Assembly: GCF_009906835.1 (NCBI RefSeq)
Contig: NZ_CP047652.1
Coordinates: forward strand, 1,798,001 to 1,862,000
Length of the DNA stretch: 64,000 bases
Source of the DNA: Aristophania vespae
GTDB taxonomy: Bacteria; Pseudomonadota; Alphaproteobacteria; Acetobacterales; Acetobacteraceae
Direction of reading: 5' to 3'
The notes below the pieces were generated by a model. It was not told the origin of the DNA. It worked only from the letters and a program-made list of their open reading frames with translations, and made no database searches. Position 1 is the first letter of the stretch. Every line of letters begins with the position of its first letter. Positions 15,915 through 25,447 of the stretch are shown here, one piece after another. The translations under genes and the position numbers were made by a program.

Positions 15915-18900
15915 ATGCACATTGAAGCTTTTATTTCCTGGTGCTTTGCACGCCGTAATCTCGTTTCTTTTTTGTCTGTGCTTATTGCCCTTCTCGGCAT
16001 TATAGCATGGAAGCAGCTCCCTATTGAGGCCTATCCCGACCTGGGGCCCATTAGCGTGCAGGTAACCACGCAAATGCCTGGCCTCGCTGCCGAAGAAATG
16101 GAACAACAGGTTACAACCCCTGTGGAGCGCGCTCTAGCCAGTGTCCCCAACGTTGTAGAGAGCCGTTCAACAAGTACCTTTGGTCTATCTCTTGTTACGC
16201 TCGTCTTTAAAGACGGCACAGATATTTACTTGGCTCGGCAGCAGGTTCTTGCTGAGCTTTCCAGTCTCGATCTCACAAATGGAGGAGAGCCTGCATTGGG
16301 GCCTGTCTCAGGTCCGAGTGGAGAAATTTATCGTTATACTTTGGAATCTGATGACCAAGACCTTATGGCTTTATCAGATGCCCAAAAATGGATTGTCATT
16401 CCGGCCCTAAAACAGGTGCCAGGTATTGTTAATATTGATAATTTTGGCGGCTTCACACGTGAATACCAGCTTATTATCGATCCAAACGCCCTTATTCGTT
16501 ATAATATTAGCCTTGAAGATGTCATAGCTGCCGTAAAAAACAGCAATTCCAATGCTGGTGGTGGACGCATCAGCCGAGGAGAACAATCTTATATTATTCG
16601 CGGTGTTGGTCTCATTCATTCTCTAGAAGATATGAATGAAATAGTCGTCACACATCATAATAATGTTCCTATTCTTCTGAAACAGCTTGGTCACATAGAA
16701 TTTGGGCACCAGGTTCGTGAAGGGCTATTAGGTAAGGACGGAAATCCAGATACACTTGAAGGTGTTGTTACGGCCCTTCGTGGCTCTAACCCTTCCCAAG
16801 TTCTCAATAATCTTCATCAAACAGTTGATAAGCTGCAAAAACGCTTAGCTCCGCTTCATATGCGCATTGTTCCCTATCTTGATAGGGACAATTTGGTTCA
16901 CGCCACCACTGAGAAGGTCGGTGAGACTATGACAGAGGGTATCACCCTCGTTCTCGTCATTCTTACTTTCTTCCTGGGGTCTCCACGTTGTGCGGCTGTC
17001 ACAGCTGTCACGATTCCTTTTGCGCTCGCTGTGGCCTTCATACTCATGCGTGCATGCGGAATGGCTGCCAATCTGTTTTCTCTCGGCGCAATAGATTTTG
17101 GTGTTATCGTCGATGGCGCCATTGTTATTACAGAAGTTATTTTACGCCTGAGAGAAGAAGAACCTGGCAAACCACTCGACCCAGAGCATGTTCTCAAAAT
17201 CACTCGCCGTGCCGGGCGCGCTATTTTTGCCTCAACCCTAATCATTATTCTTGCTTACAGCCCCTTATTTGCTTTTGATGGGATGGAAGGAAAATTATTC
17301 CGTCCCATGGCCTTTACGGTAAGCTTTGCCCTTTTGGGGGCGCTCCTTTGCGCTTTGTCCCTTACCCCCATATTAACTTATCTTGGTTTGCACAAACCAC
17401 GCCACATCTGGCGCAACAAACCTTTAGAATGGTTGATAGAGCGTTATAAAAACGGGCTTAATTACTTTTTAAACCGGCCTCTCATACCGTTTGTCAGTGC
17501 GGGTGGTGCTCTTATTTTGGTTATCATCCTCGGTATGACAACAGGCAGGGAATTTTTGCCTGATCTGGATGAAGGTGCCTTATGGATCCAGGTACAAATG
17601 CCAACAGGCATTTCCCTGGAAAAAGGCCAAGAAATCTCAAATGAACTTCGTAGTGCTGTTAGAGAATTTTCTGAAACATCTTATGCCATTACGCAACTTG
17701 GTCGTTCTGATGACGGAACTGACCCCTGGACTCCTTCACATATTGAAATGCCAGTTGGGTTAAAACCATATAAATTATGGCCCAAAGGCGAAGATAAAGC
17801 TGCTTTTGTTGAAAAATTACGCAAACGCCTCAATGAAATTCCGGGCATTACATTTTCAATCAGCCAGCCTATTCAGGATAATGTGAGCGATGCTGTTGGA
17901 GGAGCGCATAGCCCTCTGGTGCTGCGTGTTTATGGAAATGACTTTAATGAGTTACGTCGTATTGGCCAGCAAATTGTAGATAATCTGTGGCAAATACCTG
18001 GAACCGTGCAGGCCTCTCTTTATCAGGAGCCTCGCATTCCCCAGATTGAAGTCCTGGCTGACCGCAAGAAAGCAGCTCGTTACGGAATCACTGTTTCTGA
18101 TATTTCAGATATTGTTTCTAATGCGATTGGAGATGCACCTATCACAACCATTGTAAAAGATGGACGTGAATATAATGCAACACTTCATGTTGTGCGCAAA
18201 CACCTCGATAATTTGCAAGTCATGGGCCAAATCCCGCTCATTACACCTGATGGTGCTGCTATCCCCCTATCTGAAGTAGCAAATATTCACCTTCATATGG
18301 GTGAGAGTAACATTGCCCATGAGCAGGGAGAGAGAGAACTCACCATTCAGGTCGATAATGGTGACAAACCCATGTCACAATATCTGGCAGAAGCTCAACA
18401 GCGCATAGACCAGAATGTTCATTTTGACCCTCAAAATTACCGTCTGGAATGGGCAGGAACTTTTAAACAAGCACAACATGCTCAAGTTCGCTTGGCTATT
18501 GCCCTGGCCATTATGTTTTCCGTCATGCTTGGTCTGCTTTATATAGAATTCCAAAAAATACGGCAGGCTCTTTTGATTTTGGGTGTTGTGCCATTAGCAA
18601 CATTAGGCGGTCTCATTGCTCTTCATTTACGTCATGAAACGCTTAATATTGCGACAGCGGTCGGGTTTATTGCGCTCTTTGGTGTAGCAATCCAAAACGG
18701 GATTATCATGATCTCAAGTATTAATCGCTATAGACAAGATGGATATGACACTAAAGCAGCAACACTTGCTGGCGCTTCAGAACGTTTTCGCCCTGTTTTA
18801 ATGACAGCGACTGTTGCCAGTGTTGGTATGCTCCCTGCAGCAATTGCAACAGGCATTGGCACAGATGTGCAGCGAGGTCTGGCAACGGTAGTCGTTGGGG

Positions 18901-19016
18901 GACTGGGAATTGCAACTCTTTTAACGTTATTTATCCTTCCCGTTTCTTTTTATTGCCTCGAAAACTGGTTGGAAAAAAGAGGAAACCATATCCCCAAAGA
19001 GGAGACACTGTCATGA
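15915..19016 (+). CDS. HME-type RND efflux pump (CzcA/CusA family)
   Basis: Proton-driven inner membrane pump of the heavy-metal efflux RND family, 1033 residues. It has the N-terminal helix followed by AYPDLGPISVQVTTQMPG, VERALASVPNV, and the HME signature AIDFGVIVDGAIVITE near residues 390-405, whose Asp residues belong to the proton relay. Twelve membrane helices can be placed in the usual two blocks with large periplasmic loops, and the QPIQDNVSDAVGG segment is common to CzcA proteins. It overlaps the outer membrane factor gene by four bases. Substrate may be a divalent or monovalent metal; the CusA methionine triad was not identified, so no metal is assigned. Confidence 0.88.
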   Translation: MHIEAFISWCFARRNLVSFLSVLIALLGIIAWKQLPIEAYPDLGPISVQVTTQMPGLAAEEMEQQVTTPVERALASVPNVVESRSTSTFGLSLVTLVFKDGTDIYLARQQVLAELSSLDLTNGGEPALGPVSGPSGEIYRYTLESDDQDLMALSDAQKWIVIPALKQVPGIVNIDNFGGFTREYQLIIDPNALIRYNISLEDVIAAVKNSNSNAGGGRISRGEQSYIIRGVGLIHSLEDMNEIVVTHHNNVPILLKQLGHIEFGHQVREGLLGKDGNPDTLEGVVTALRGSNPSQVLNNLHQTVDKLQKRLAPLHMRIVPYLDRDNLVHATTEKVGETMTEGITLVLVILTFFLGSPRCAAVTAVTIPFALAVAFILMRACGMAANLFSLGAIDFGVIVDGAIVITEVILRLREEEPGKPLDPEHVLKITRRAGRAIFASTLIIILAYSPLFAFDGMEGKLFRPMAFTVSFALLGALLCALSLTPILTYLGLHKPRHIWRNKPLEWLIERYKNGLNYFLNRPLIPFVSAGGALILVIILGMTTGREFLPDLDEGALWIQVQMPTGISLEKGQEISNELRSAVREFSETSYAITQLGRSDDGTDPWTPSHIEMPVGLKPYKLWPKGEDKAAFVEKLRKRLNEIPGITFSISQPIQDNVSDAVGGAHSPLVLRVYGNDFNELRRIGQQIVDNLWQIPGTVQASLYQEPRIPQIEVLADRKKAARYGITVSDISDIVSNAIGDAPITTIVKDGREYNATLHVVRKHLDNLQVMGQIPLITPDGAAIPLSEVANIHLHMGESNIAHEQGERELTIQVDNGDKPMSQYLAEAQQRIDQNVHFDPQNYRLEWAGTFKQAQHAQVRLAIALAIMFSVMLGLLYIEFQKIRQALLILGVVPLATLGGLIALHLRHETLNIATAVGFIALFGVAIQNGIIMISSINRYRQDGYDTKAATLAGASERFRPVLMTATVASVGMLPAAIATGIGTDVQRGLATVVVGGLGIATLLTLFILPVSFYCLENWLEKRGNHIPKEETLS

Positions 19017-20536
19017 CGATGTCAAAGTACAAATATTCTCCTCTTCTCACATCTTTTCTTTTTATATCCTTATGTGGTTGTGTGATTGGCCCTAAAGGGG
19101 AAACACCACCCCTTCCTGCACATACCGATTATCGCAACACACCCCTTAAACATACCGCAGGGCAAGACAGCAAAGATTCTGCATTACGTCGTCAGGATAT
19201 TATTCAGGGGCTGGATATCCCCGGTAAATGGTGGGAAGTTTTTAAAAACCCGCAACTTAATTCCCTCATTGAGCAGGCTCTTGCCAATAACCACGACCTT
19301 AAAGCAATGCAGGAAGGTTTGAAGGTTGCGTGGGAACAACGTCGTGTTGAAGGTGCTGCGCTTTATCCTACAATTTCGGCGCAGTTTATTCCATCACGCA
19401 ACAAGACATCCAAGGCACTTTCAAACGTGCCTTATGAAAATCAGTGGCTTTATAATCTCCATACAGCTCAACTTAATATTGGCTATGTTCCCGACCTATG
19501 GGGAGGTGAACGTCAGGCGATCCGGGCTGCCGCTGCTCAGGCTAATATTCAACGCTTCCAACTCGAAGCAACAGCCCTCACCCTTATTAGTAATATTGTC
19601 AATGGAGCCATCACTGAAGCCAGCTTCAGGGCACAGATTGCCGCCAAACAGGCTCTTATTGCACAGCAGAAAGAAATTCTTTCAGTTACCGAAAAGCAGC
19701 AAAAACTTGGTGACCAGTCAAAGCTTGACAGCTTGATGCAACAAAATGCTTTAGCGCAACTTGAAGCAGATTTACCCCCTCTTCAACGAGATCTGGCACA
19801 AACACGCAATCAACTTGCTACCCTGGCTGGTATGACACCCAACCAAGATTTGCCCGTCTTTACACTTGATGATTTCACACTTCCCGAAAAAATGCCCTTA
19901 TCGCTGCCCTCGGCTCTTTTAGAGCAACGCCCTGATATACGTGCCGCACAAGAGCAAATCCACGCAGCGGCTGCCGAAGTTGGGATTGCAATCGCTAATC
20001 GCCTCCCCAACCTACAGTTAAGTGCAATGCCGGGGCAGATTGTGGGACATATGAGCCAGATGTTTAAAACCGGTTACGGAAATTGGGACTTAATGGCGAC
20101 CATTACTCAACCCATTTTCCAGGGTGGGTCGCTCCTTCATGCGCAAAGAGCTGCTAAAAAGCAACTCCATCAGGCTACTGAAACATATAAATCAACCGTA
20201 CTTAGTGCCGTAGGTGACGTATCTGATAGTTTGCACGCTATCCAATATGACAGCGAAGCCCTTTTAGCAGAACAAAAATCCCTCGATACAGCTCAAAAAT
20301 CTTACAAAATTGCGCTCGCAAGAAAGAAATTAGGCGATATCAGTCAGATCGAACTTTTAGCCGCACAATCCGCTGTTGCCCAGAGCCAGTTATCTTTTGT
20401 CCAGGCTAAGGCTGTTCGCTTTTCTGACAGCGTTGGGCTTTTTCAGGCTCTCGGCGGCGGATGGTGGCACCGCAATGATTTAGGCTTACCACCAGAAGAA
20501 GCAAAGAGACTATCAACTAGCCTTGCTCCCTGGTAA
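19013..20536 (+). CDS. NodT-family outer membrane efflux lipoprotein
   Basis: TolC-like outer membrane channel of the tripartite pump. From ATG 19013 the protein has 507 residues. A lipoprotein signal ends in LCGC, so the Cys after the signal should be lipidated. Then come GKWWEVFKNPQLNSLIEQAL, the usual NodT start, two OEP repeat halves rich in Ala/Gln coiled coil, and LLEQRPDIRAAQEQIHAA, the marker of the second half. The start overlaps the pump's stop (ATGA at 19013-19016). An upstream ATG at 18953 falls inside the pump gene and is rejected. No dedicated regulator lies beside the operon. Confidence 0.88.
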   Translation: MTMSKYKYSPLLTSFLFISLCGCVIGPKGETPPLPAHTDYRNTPLKHTAGQDSKDSALRRQDIIQGLDIPGKWWEVFKNPQLNSLIEQALANNHDLKAMQEGLKVAWEQRRVEGAALYPTISAQFIPSRNKTSKALSNVPYENQWLYNLHTAQLNIGYVPDLWGGERQAIRAAAAQANIQRFQLEATALTLISNIVNGAITEASFRAQIAAKQALIAQQKEILSVTEKQQKLGDQSKLDSLMQQNALAQLEADLPPLQRDLAQTRNQLATLAGMTPNQDLPVFTLDDFTLPEKMPLSLPSALLEQRPDIRAAQEQIHAAAAEVGIAIANRLPNLQLSAMPGQIVGHMSQMFKTGYGNWDLMATITQPIFQGGSLLHAQRAAKKQLHQATETYKSTVLSAVGDVSDSLHAIQYDSEALLAEQKSLDTAQKSYKIALARKKLGDISQIELLAAQSAVAQSQLSFVQAKAVRFSDSVGLFQALGGGWWHRNDLGLPPEEAKRLSTSLAPW

Positions 20537-20581
20537 TTTTATATAAAATGAAAGCTCCGAGAGGCTTGAGACGTATCTTTC

Positions 20582-21190
20582 TTACGCTTCAAACTCTCCT
20601 TCAATTTTTAAATGCCATTTTCCATTTTCAGGATAGGCATAAACGGGCACGGCATTAGGTAATCTAATATTGGGTTCTAACCCCATAGCTGAGCGCAAGG
20701 CACGAAAAATACCGCCATGAGCGACAATGAGTGCCATCCCTGGGTCGGCGTCAGCTATCGCTTTATTGACACCTCTGACAGCACGCTCACGCAAATCCGC
20801 AAAAGGCTCTGCCCCTTTTGGTGTGTATTCTCCGGCAATCCAGGGATTATACCATTCTCCCATGGGCAGGCCTTCCTGCTCACCAAAACTAACCTCTAAA
20901 ATATCTTCATTGCAAGTAAGAGGTAAATGCGGGCCACCAGCCTCACTGATTGCACGCTGCACATGCTCCGCTGTTACGCGTGCCCTATCAAGGGGAGAGC
21001 AAATAATATGAGTAAAAGCTATTTTCTCATTTTCAAAATGCCGCGCAAAAGCCTTGCCGGCAGTAGCAGCCTGAGCAAGACCTTTTGCATTAAGGGGCAC
21101 ATTTGTACGGCCCTGAGATAATGAACGAGCATTCCAGTCAGTTTCACCATGACGCAAAAACCAATAGGGACGTAAAACTAACTGTGTCAT
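20582..21190 (-). CDS. Histidine phosphatase family protein (phosphoglycerate mutase-like)
   Basis: Histidine phosphatase of the branch 1 superfamily. The catalytic RHGETDWN motif is at residues 14-21 with the nucleophile His, CSPLDRARVTAEHV follows near 62-75, SFGEQEGLPMGEW is the region before the second half, and VAHGGIFRALRS carries the second catalytic His. The 202-residue size fits GpmB/CobC-like phosphatases rather than the 2,3-bisphosphoglycerate-dependent mutase, so the substrate is uncertain. It lies immediately upstream of the minus-strand end of the efflux operon in convergent orientation and behind prs. Confidence 0.85.
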   Translation of the reverse strand: MTQLVLRPYWFLRHGETDWNARSLSQGRTNVPLNAKGLAQAATAGKAFARHFENEKIAFTHIICSPLDRARVTAEHVQRAISEAGGPHLPLTCNEDILEVSFGEQEGLPMGEWYNPWIAGEYTPKGAEPFADLRERAVRGVNKAIADADPGMALIVAHGGIFRALRSAMGLEPNIRLPNAVPVYAYPENGKWHLKIEGEFEA

Positions 21191-21237
21191 TACTGCTCCT
21201 TCAAAAGTTTGAAAGACTTAACTGTCTCAATATTGGC

Positions 21238-22179
21238 TCAGTCAAATAATGAAGAGACTGAACTTTCATCCGCAACGGCCCGAATCGCTCTGGCAATTAA
21301 ACTTGCCATTGAAATCTGACGAATATTAGCCGTTTTTAACTGTTCTTCTGTTGGGGTAATACTATCTGTAATGGTCAGCATTTTTATAGGGCTATTGGCG
21401 ACTTTTTCACAGGCATTCCCTGTCAAAACACCGTGTGTGACATAGGCTTCTACCCCCGCAGCTCCATGCTTCATTAATGCTTCGGCCGCATTGCAAAGAG
21501 ATCCACCACTATCGACAATATCATCAACCAAAACGCAGTAACGCCCCTCAACATCTCCAATAACGTTCATGACTTCTGAAACACCCGCACGTTCACGGCG
21601 CTTGTCGATGATCGCAAGATCCACATTAAGGCGACGTGCTAACTGACGTGCTCTAACAACGCCTCCCACATCGGGAGATACAATTATAAGGTTTTCTTCT
21701 TTAATCTCAGAATGACGAGCCAAAATATCGCGAACAAATAAGGGCGCAGCGTAGAGATTATCTGTTGGAATATCAAAAAACCCCTGAATCTGCATAGCAT
21801 GCAGATCCATGGTTAAAATACGGTTTGCGCCAGCCTCTGTCAGTAAGTTGGCTACCAACTTTGCACTAATAGGTGTTCTGGGGCCTGATTTACGATCCTG
21901 GCGTGCATAGCCAAAATAAGGCATGACAGCCGTCACGCGACGAGCAGAGCCACGGCGTAAAGCATCTAATACAATCAATAACTCCATGAGATGGTCATTT
22001 GTGGGCATGGAAGTGCTTTGGATAACAAACATATCCTCGCCACGCACATTTTCCAGCACCTCAACGAAAACTTCGCCATCAGCAAAACGTCGAATAGACG
22101 TTTTACATAAGGGTAAATCAAGTTCTTCCGCCACGGCGGCGGCCAGTGGCATATTACTATTACAGGCGACAATTTTCAT
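21238..22179 (-). CDS. prs: Ribose-phosphate pyrophosphokinase
   Basis: Makes PRPP from ribose 5-phosphate and ATP for nucleotide, histidine and NAD synthesis. The 313-residue protein has [20 protein letters not shown] (written here only in part as [10 protein letters not shown]), the ATP-binding region with [25 protein letters not shown] and the PRPP-binding loop [14 protein letters not shown]. All catalytic motifs are present. It is followed 47 bases later by the histidine phosphatase gene and could share its transcript. Confidence 0.96.
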   Translation of the reverse strand: MKIVACNSNMPLAAAVAEELDLPLCKTSIRRFADGEVFVEVLENVRGEDMFVIQSTSMPTNDHLMELLIVLDALRRGSARRVTAVMPYFGYARQDRKSGPRTPISAKLVANLLTEAGANRILTMDLHAMQIQGFFDIPTDNLYAAPLFVRDILARHSEIKEENLIIVSPDVGGVVRARQLARRLNVDLAIIDKRRERAGVSEVMNVIGDVEGRYCVLVDDIVDSGGSLCNAAEALMKHGAAGVEAYVTHGVLTGNACEKVANSPIKMLTITDSITPTEEQLKTANIRQISMASLIARAIRAVADESSVSSLFD

Positions 22180-22283
22180 AATTTCAATGATCTCACAGGA
22201 GAGGCAAAAGGTCAGACACCTATTTTATTTATCATTTAGATTCCTATATGTCATGGCCTTCTCTAAGCACCACGCCAATAGTT

Positions 22284-23237
22284 TTATTTTTTTTGCGACA
22301 TCTTTAAATCACGCCCGGAATAATTTGTAATAATCGTCCTGACAGCACCGGCCGCTTCATGAGCAGCCGTTGCAGCAATATCGCCCCAGGCCCCATCAAG
22401 TGAATGTATGGCTATAGCGTGGAGCTGCGTTGCGGCTCCGGCTTCCTTGCCCTTAGAATCGGTAACGCGCCAGATGATGGTTATTTGTTGCTCACTGGCT
22501 TTTTTCTGAGATGGACCGGGAGGTAGATCCTTAAGCTGTACTCTACATTTTACGGTATAATCAGCATCTTCCGGCTTCGTTTGCACATTATTACGTCCAT
22601 CAGGTAGAGAGGCATAAAAAGCACGCGCTAAAGAAATATTCCCATCACCTGGCGCACCCTCAACACCTGCAAAGTAAACTTTCGCAGGACGATTCATCAA
22701 ACTATGCGGGTCAGCCTGCATAATTTTAACCTGAATCCCTGTCAGCAAACGTGCAATATCTGGTGCTATCTCCAGGGCAACCGTATTTAACGCTACAGGA
22801 TCAGCCGCTAGCCACCCAGCACGATCTATCACTGAGCCATATCCTTTAGCGCGCACTTTTCCTTCAGGATCATAAAGTAAATAACGGGGTTTTACGCCAT
22901 TTTTAACACGTTTGGCCCCTAAACGAAGCCACCAATCGCCTTGCCTGGGAGGTTGTGCAACGGCAGGAAGTGATTGCGCCACTAAAGCTACAACAACATC
23001 TTTTGCCCATAAGGCTGTTGCTGAACGCCACGGTGCTTTTGCCGCCACTGGCACCGGCACGGCCAAACGAGGGGGCGGTAAATTTTTTTGGGTCAGGCGT
23101 TGAGAGTTTCCACCTCTATGAGCAAAAGGATGGGCTACATCCAGGCAGCCCGGCAGCGTTAACAAAACTAACAGAGCCCACAAGACTGAGCAAAAACGCA
23201 AAATCAAGGCTAATCCTTTCACCATCAGGGGAGTCAT
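22284..23237 (-). CDS. Conserved hypothetical lipoprotein
   Basis: A 317-residue protein of unrecognised family. The N-terminus has a long hydrophobic segment ending in LLTLPGC, a lipobox, so the protein should be an outer or inner membrane lipoprotein. The mature part is basic and Pro/Ala-rich at first, then has a folded region with GDWWLRLGAKRVKNG, DYTVKCRVQLKDLP and ITIIWRVTDSKGKEAGAA, suggesting a beta-rich domain. It lies 21 bases after the TonB-like gene on the same strand, so the two are probably cotranscribed and may act together in the envelope. A second ATG at 23225 is an alternative start. Confidence 0.6.
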   Translation of the reverse strand: MTPLMVKGLALILRFCSVLWALLVLLTLPGCLDVAHPFAHRGGNSQRLTQKNLPPPRLAVPVPVAAKAPWRSATALWAKDVVVALVAQSLPAVAQPPRQGDWWLRLGAKRVKNGVKPRYLLYDPEGKVRAKGYGSVIDRAGWLAADPVALNTVALEIAPDIARLLTGIQVKIMQADPHSLMNRPAKVYFAGVEGAPGDGNISLARAFYASLPDGRNNVQTKPEDADYTVKCRVQLKDLPPGPSQKKASEQQITIIWRVTDSKGKEAGAATQLHAIAIHSLDGAWGDIAATAAHEAAGAVRTIITNYSGRDLKMSQKK

Positions 23238-23258
23238 CTCAGCCAGAGGCTATTCTCA

Positions 23259-24266
23259 TTAATGTATCAAAATGTAATTAATAGTCACATCAAGATCAAA
23301 ATGATCTCCTGACATATCGGGAGGCACCGGAGGGAGTTGGGCGCCCTGGAACATACCAACTGTTGCTGCATCCAACGAATAAGAACCAGACTGATTGGTT
23401 AGACGTACAGACCGTACATGCCCGGTCCTGTCAATCACAACATGAACTGAAGAGGGGCCATCTTCCCCTGCCTGGGCAGCTTCATCAGGATAGAACATAT
23501 GCGCCCGAATCCAGCGATCAACTTCACTTCCATAATCTGAACTGACGCCTTTAATATGATTACGCGTGCGATAAGGCGCGTTGATCTTACCATTAACGCT
23601 TAGTGGCCCTAATGAGAAATCAACAGGCCCTCTTGAGCCCCCCTTGCGACCGTGCCGTCTCTTACGAGGCGAAGGCTCACCACTAAAAGACAAATCCATT
23701 GGATGTGAAAAAGGATTACTATGCGTATTTCGCTGTCGCGGAGATGGTTTTTTGGAAATCGGATTTCGGTGAACAGCCTTGGGTGTTGCTGGCGTTAAGG
23801 GGCGTTTTATTTCGGGTGCCTGGGCCAGGTCACCTGATGGTGCAACAGGTGCAGGCGTTGAAGATGGCGTCTCTGGTGAAGGCACAACAGAAGCGGGGGT
23901 GCTCTCTTGCGGGACCGGAGGAGCAGAAACAGCGGGCGCGTCACTTCCAGGATTGTGCACTTGCGGCCCCTTTAAGCCCTGCTTGCTGGGAGGGGCATCA
24001 AACACCATTTCTACCTGAGGCTGATTAATGTCATCAGGTGTGCCATGTATAATGGGGGCCCTGTATAAAATGAGAATTAGTGCCATAAGATGCACTAAAA
24101 TTGATAATATGGAGGGCCCAATAAGAGGCGATTCCACGATTGTATCTGGCCGCATCATGGGAGAAGACGCTGCACGCTGCGCTATGGGATTCGCAGCATA
24201 ATCTCCTAATTTGGCACGCCGAGGGGACTGTGTAACATCAAAAACTGTCACAGGGATAATAACCAA
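23259..24266 (-). CDS. TonB-family energy transducer-like protein
   Basis: 335 residues with the TonB plan: a cytoplasmic N-terminal stretch, one membrane helix (ILSILVHLMALILILYRAP near residues 52-70), a long proline-rich periplasmic spacer (residues about 85-200 rich in Pro, Ala, Ser), and a C-terminal TonB-like domain with HMFYPDEAAQAG, VHVVIDRTGHVRSVRL and LPPVPPDM. Such proteins pass energy from ExbB/ExbD to outer membrane receptors; no exbBD lies nearby. The start is uncertain: TTG 24266, GTG 24251 or an ATG further in. It is divergent from a small ORF at 24279. Confidence 0.72.
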   Translation of the reverse strand: MVIIPVTVFDVTQSPRRAKLGDYAANPIAQRAASSPMMRPDTIVESPLIGPSILSILVHLMALILILYRAPIIHGTPDDINQPQVEMVFDAPPSKQGLKGPQVHNPGSDAPAVSAPPVPQESTPASVVPSPETPSSTPAPVAPSGDLAQAPEIKRPLTPATPKAVHRNPISKKPSPRQRNTHSNPFSHPMDLSFSGEPSPRKRRHGRKGGSRGPVDFSLGPLSVNGKINAPYRTRNHIKGVSSDYGSEVDRWIRAHMFYPDEAAQAGEDGPSSVHVVIDRTGHVRSVRLTNQSGSYSLDAATVGMFQGAQLPPVPPDMSGDHFDLDVTINYILIH

Positions 24267-24278
24267 AAGGAACGGCAG

Positions 24279-24359
24279 ATGAACACAGCTTTAATCGCAA
24301 TCATAGCCCTTTCCTTGTGCCTCATAACAGGTCAGATTGTCATCACTAATATGAATTAA
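24279..24359 (+). CDS. Possible 26-residue membrane peptide
   Basis: ATG 24279 opens a frame of 26 codons ending at TAA 24357-24359. The product starts MNTALIAIIALSLCLITGQI and is almost wholly hydrophobic, long enough for one membrane helix. AAAAGGA at 24266-24272 lies seven bases ahead of the ATG, a good ribosome site. It is divergent from the TonB-like gene and 36 bases before the AlkA-like gene on the same strand. No family recognised; it may be a chance ORF. Confidence 0.4.
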   Translation: MNTALIAIIALSLCLITGQIVITNMN

Positions 24360-24394
24360 AGAGATATAATCTTTATTCATATAATAGGGAAATT

Positions 24395-25084
24395 ATGCAA
24401 ATGGCTCAGCTACCTACCCCGTTTTTAAATGACCCTGATATTTACGCCTATGCCCAAAAAGTTGGAACTGACCAACTCTTTCATAATGCTACTTCCAGCT
24501 TTGCAGCATCTCAGTTCAAAGAGCCCTATGAAGCACTCATTCACGCAATTACTGGCCAGCATCTGCACAGCAAAGCTGTCAAAACTATTTTTGCCAGACT
24601 TTGTTCTTTAAATAAGACGGAATCGGGCACGATGACAGGCAATGGGCACCCACCATCTGCCAAAGTTTTATTATCTCTAAAAGACTCATCACTCAGGGAA
24701 TGTGGTCTCTCAAATAGTAAAATTCGTGCCCTTAAGGGAATCGCTCAAGCTCAGTTAGAAGGGATTATTCCTTCAGCCCAGCAAGCAAAAACCATTGATG
24801 ATGAAACTTTGATAACTCAATTAACGTCACTCTATGGCGTTGGACGCTGGACAGTAGAAATGCTTCTGCTTTTCACGCTTGACCGGCCCGATATATTTCC
24901 AGCTGATGATTTTGGCGTAAGAGAAGGGTGGCGACGCATAAAAAAACTTCCCCAAAGCCCATCCCCCAAGGAACTTTATAAGATAACTGAAGTTTTTTCG
25001 CCCCACCGTTCTTTGCTGACATATTATTGCTGGCATGCAAAAGAGCGTCTTTTAGAACCCACTCTTTGCCAAACTGCACCTTAA
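24395..25084 (+). CDS. DNA-3-methyladenine glycosylase II-like (AlkA family)
   Basis: Base-excision repair glycosylase of the HhH-GPD superfamily, removing alkylated bases. The 229-residue protein has YEALIHAITGQHLHSKAV near residues 45-62, then the helix-hairpin-helix LTSLYGVGRWTVEMLL around residues 146-161, and the catalytic Asp region DIFPADDFGVREGWRR about ten residues later. It lacks the N-terminal TATA-like domain of E. coli AlkA, as do many short homologues. It is followed by a 140-base gap before infA. Confidence 0.88.
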   Translation: MQMAQLPTPFLNDPDIYAYAQKVGTDQLFHNATSSFAASQFKEPYEALIHAITGQHLHSKAVKTIFARLCSLNKTESGTMTGNGHPPSAKVLLSLKDSSLRECGLSNSKIRALKGIAQAQLEGIIPSAQQAKTIDDETLITQLTSLYGVGRWTVEMLLLFTLDRPDIFPADDFGVREGWRRIKKLPQSPSPKELYKITEVFSPHRSLLTYYCWHAKERLLEPTLCQTAP

Positions 25085-25182
25085 ATTAATGATTTTAGCG
25101 AGTTTCTCTTGACCTTCTCCCAAGAGAATCGCACATAATGCGGCTCTCATAATCAGCAAAACTAGGCATTTTCTGTCCAGCT

Positions 25183-25192
25183 TTGCTATAAT
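25183..25192 (+). promoter_or_regulatory. Probable extended -10 promoter of infA
   Basis: TTTGCTATAAT includes a perfect TATAAT at 25187-25192 preceded by TGC, the extended -10 pattern. It lies 34 bases before the infA start. No good -35 box at normal spacing was seen, consistent with an extended -10 promoter. Confidence 0.55.
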
Positions 25193-25225
25193 ACCTCTTT
25201 AATTTGCCTTGCCTGAAGGATTTCC

Positions 25226-25444
25226 ATGTCCAAAGAAGATCTGATTGAATTTACGGGAACTGTTACAGAACTCCTCCCTAATGCCATGTTTCGTGTAACA
25301 TTGGATAACGAACATACAATTTTGGCCCATACGAGCGGCAAAATGCGTAAAAACCGTATTCGCGTTCTCGCAGGAGACCGGGTCAATGTTGAAATGACGC
25401 CCTATGATCTCAGTAAAGGCCGCATTACCTTCCGCTTTAAATAA
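25226..25444 (+). CDS. infA: Translation initiation factor IF-1
   Basis: 72-residue ribosomal initiation factor, the exact family length. The sequence [20 protein letters not shown] followed by [26 protein letters not shown] has the OB-fold S1-like pattern with the conserved [14 protein letters not shown] stretch that contacts 16S rRNA. It begins the infA-maf-rng-yacG group, a common alphaproteobacterial order; maf starts three bases after its stop. Confidence 0.98.
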   Translation: MSKEDLIEFTGTVTELLPNAMFRVTLDNEHTILAHTSGKMRKNRIRVLAGDRVNVEMTPYDLSKGRITFRFK

Positions 25445-25447
25445 TAT

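Noticed and set aside
16031-17278. Overlapping ORFs on both strands inside the RND pump gene
   Set aside because: They are out-of-frame shadows of a fully conserved 1033-residue pump.
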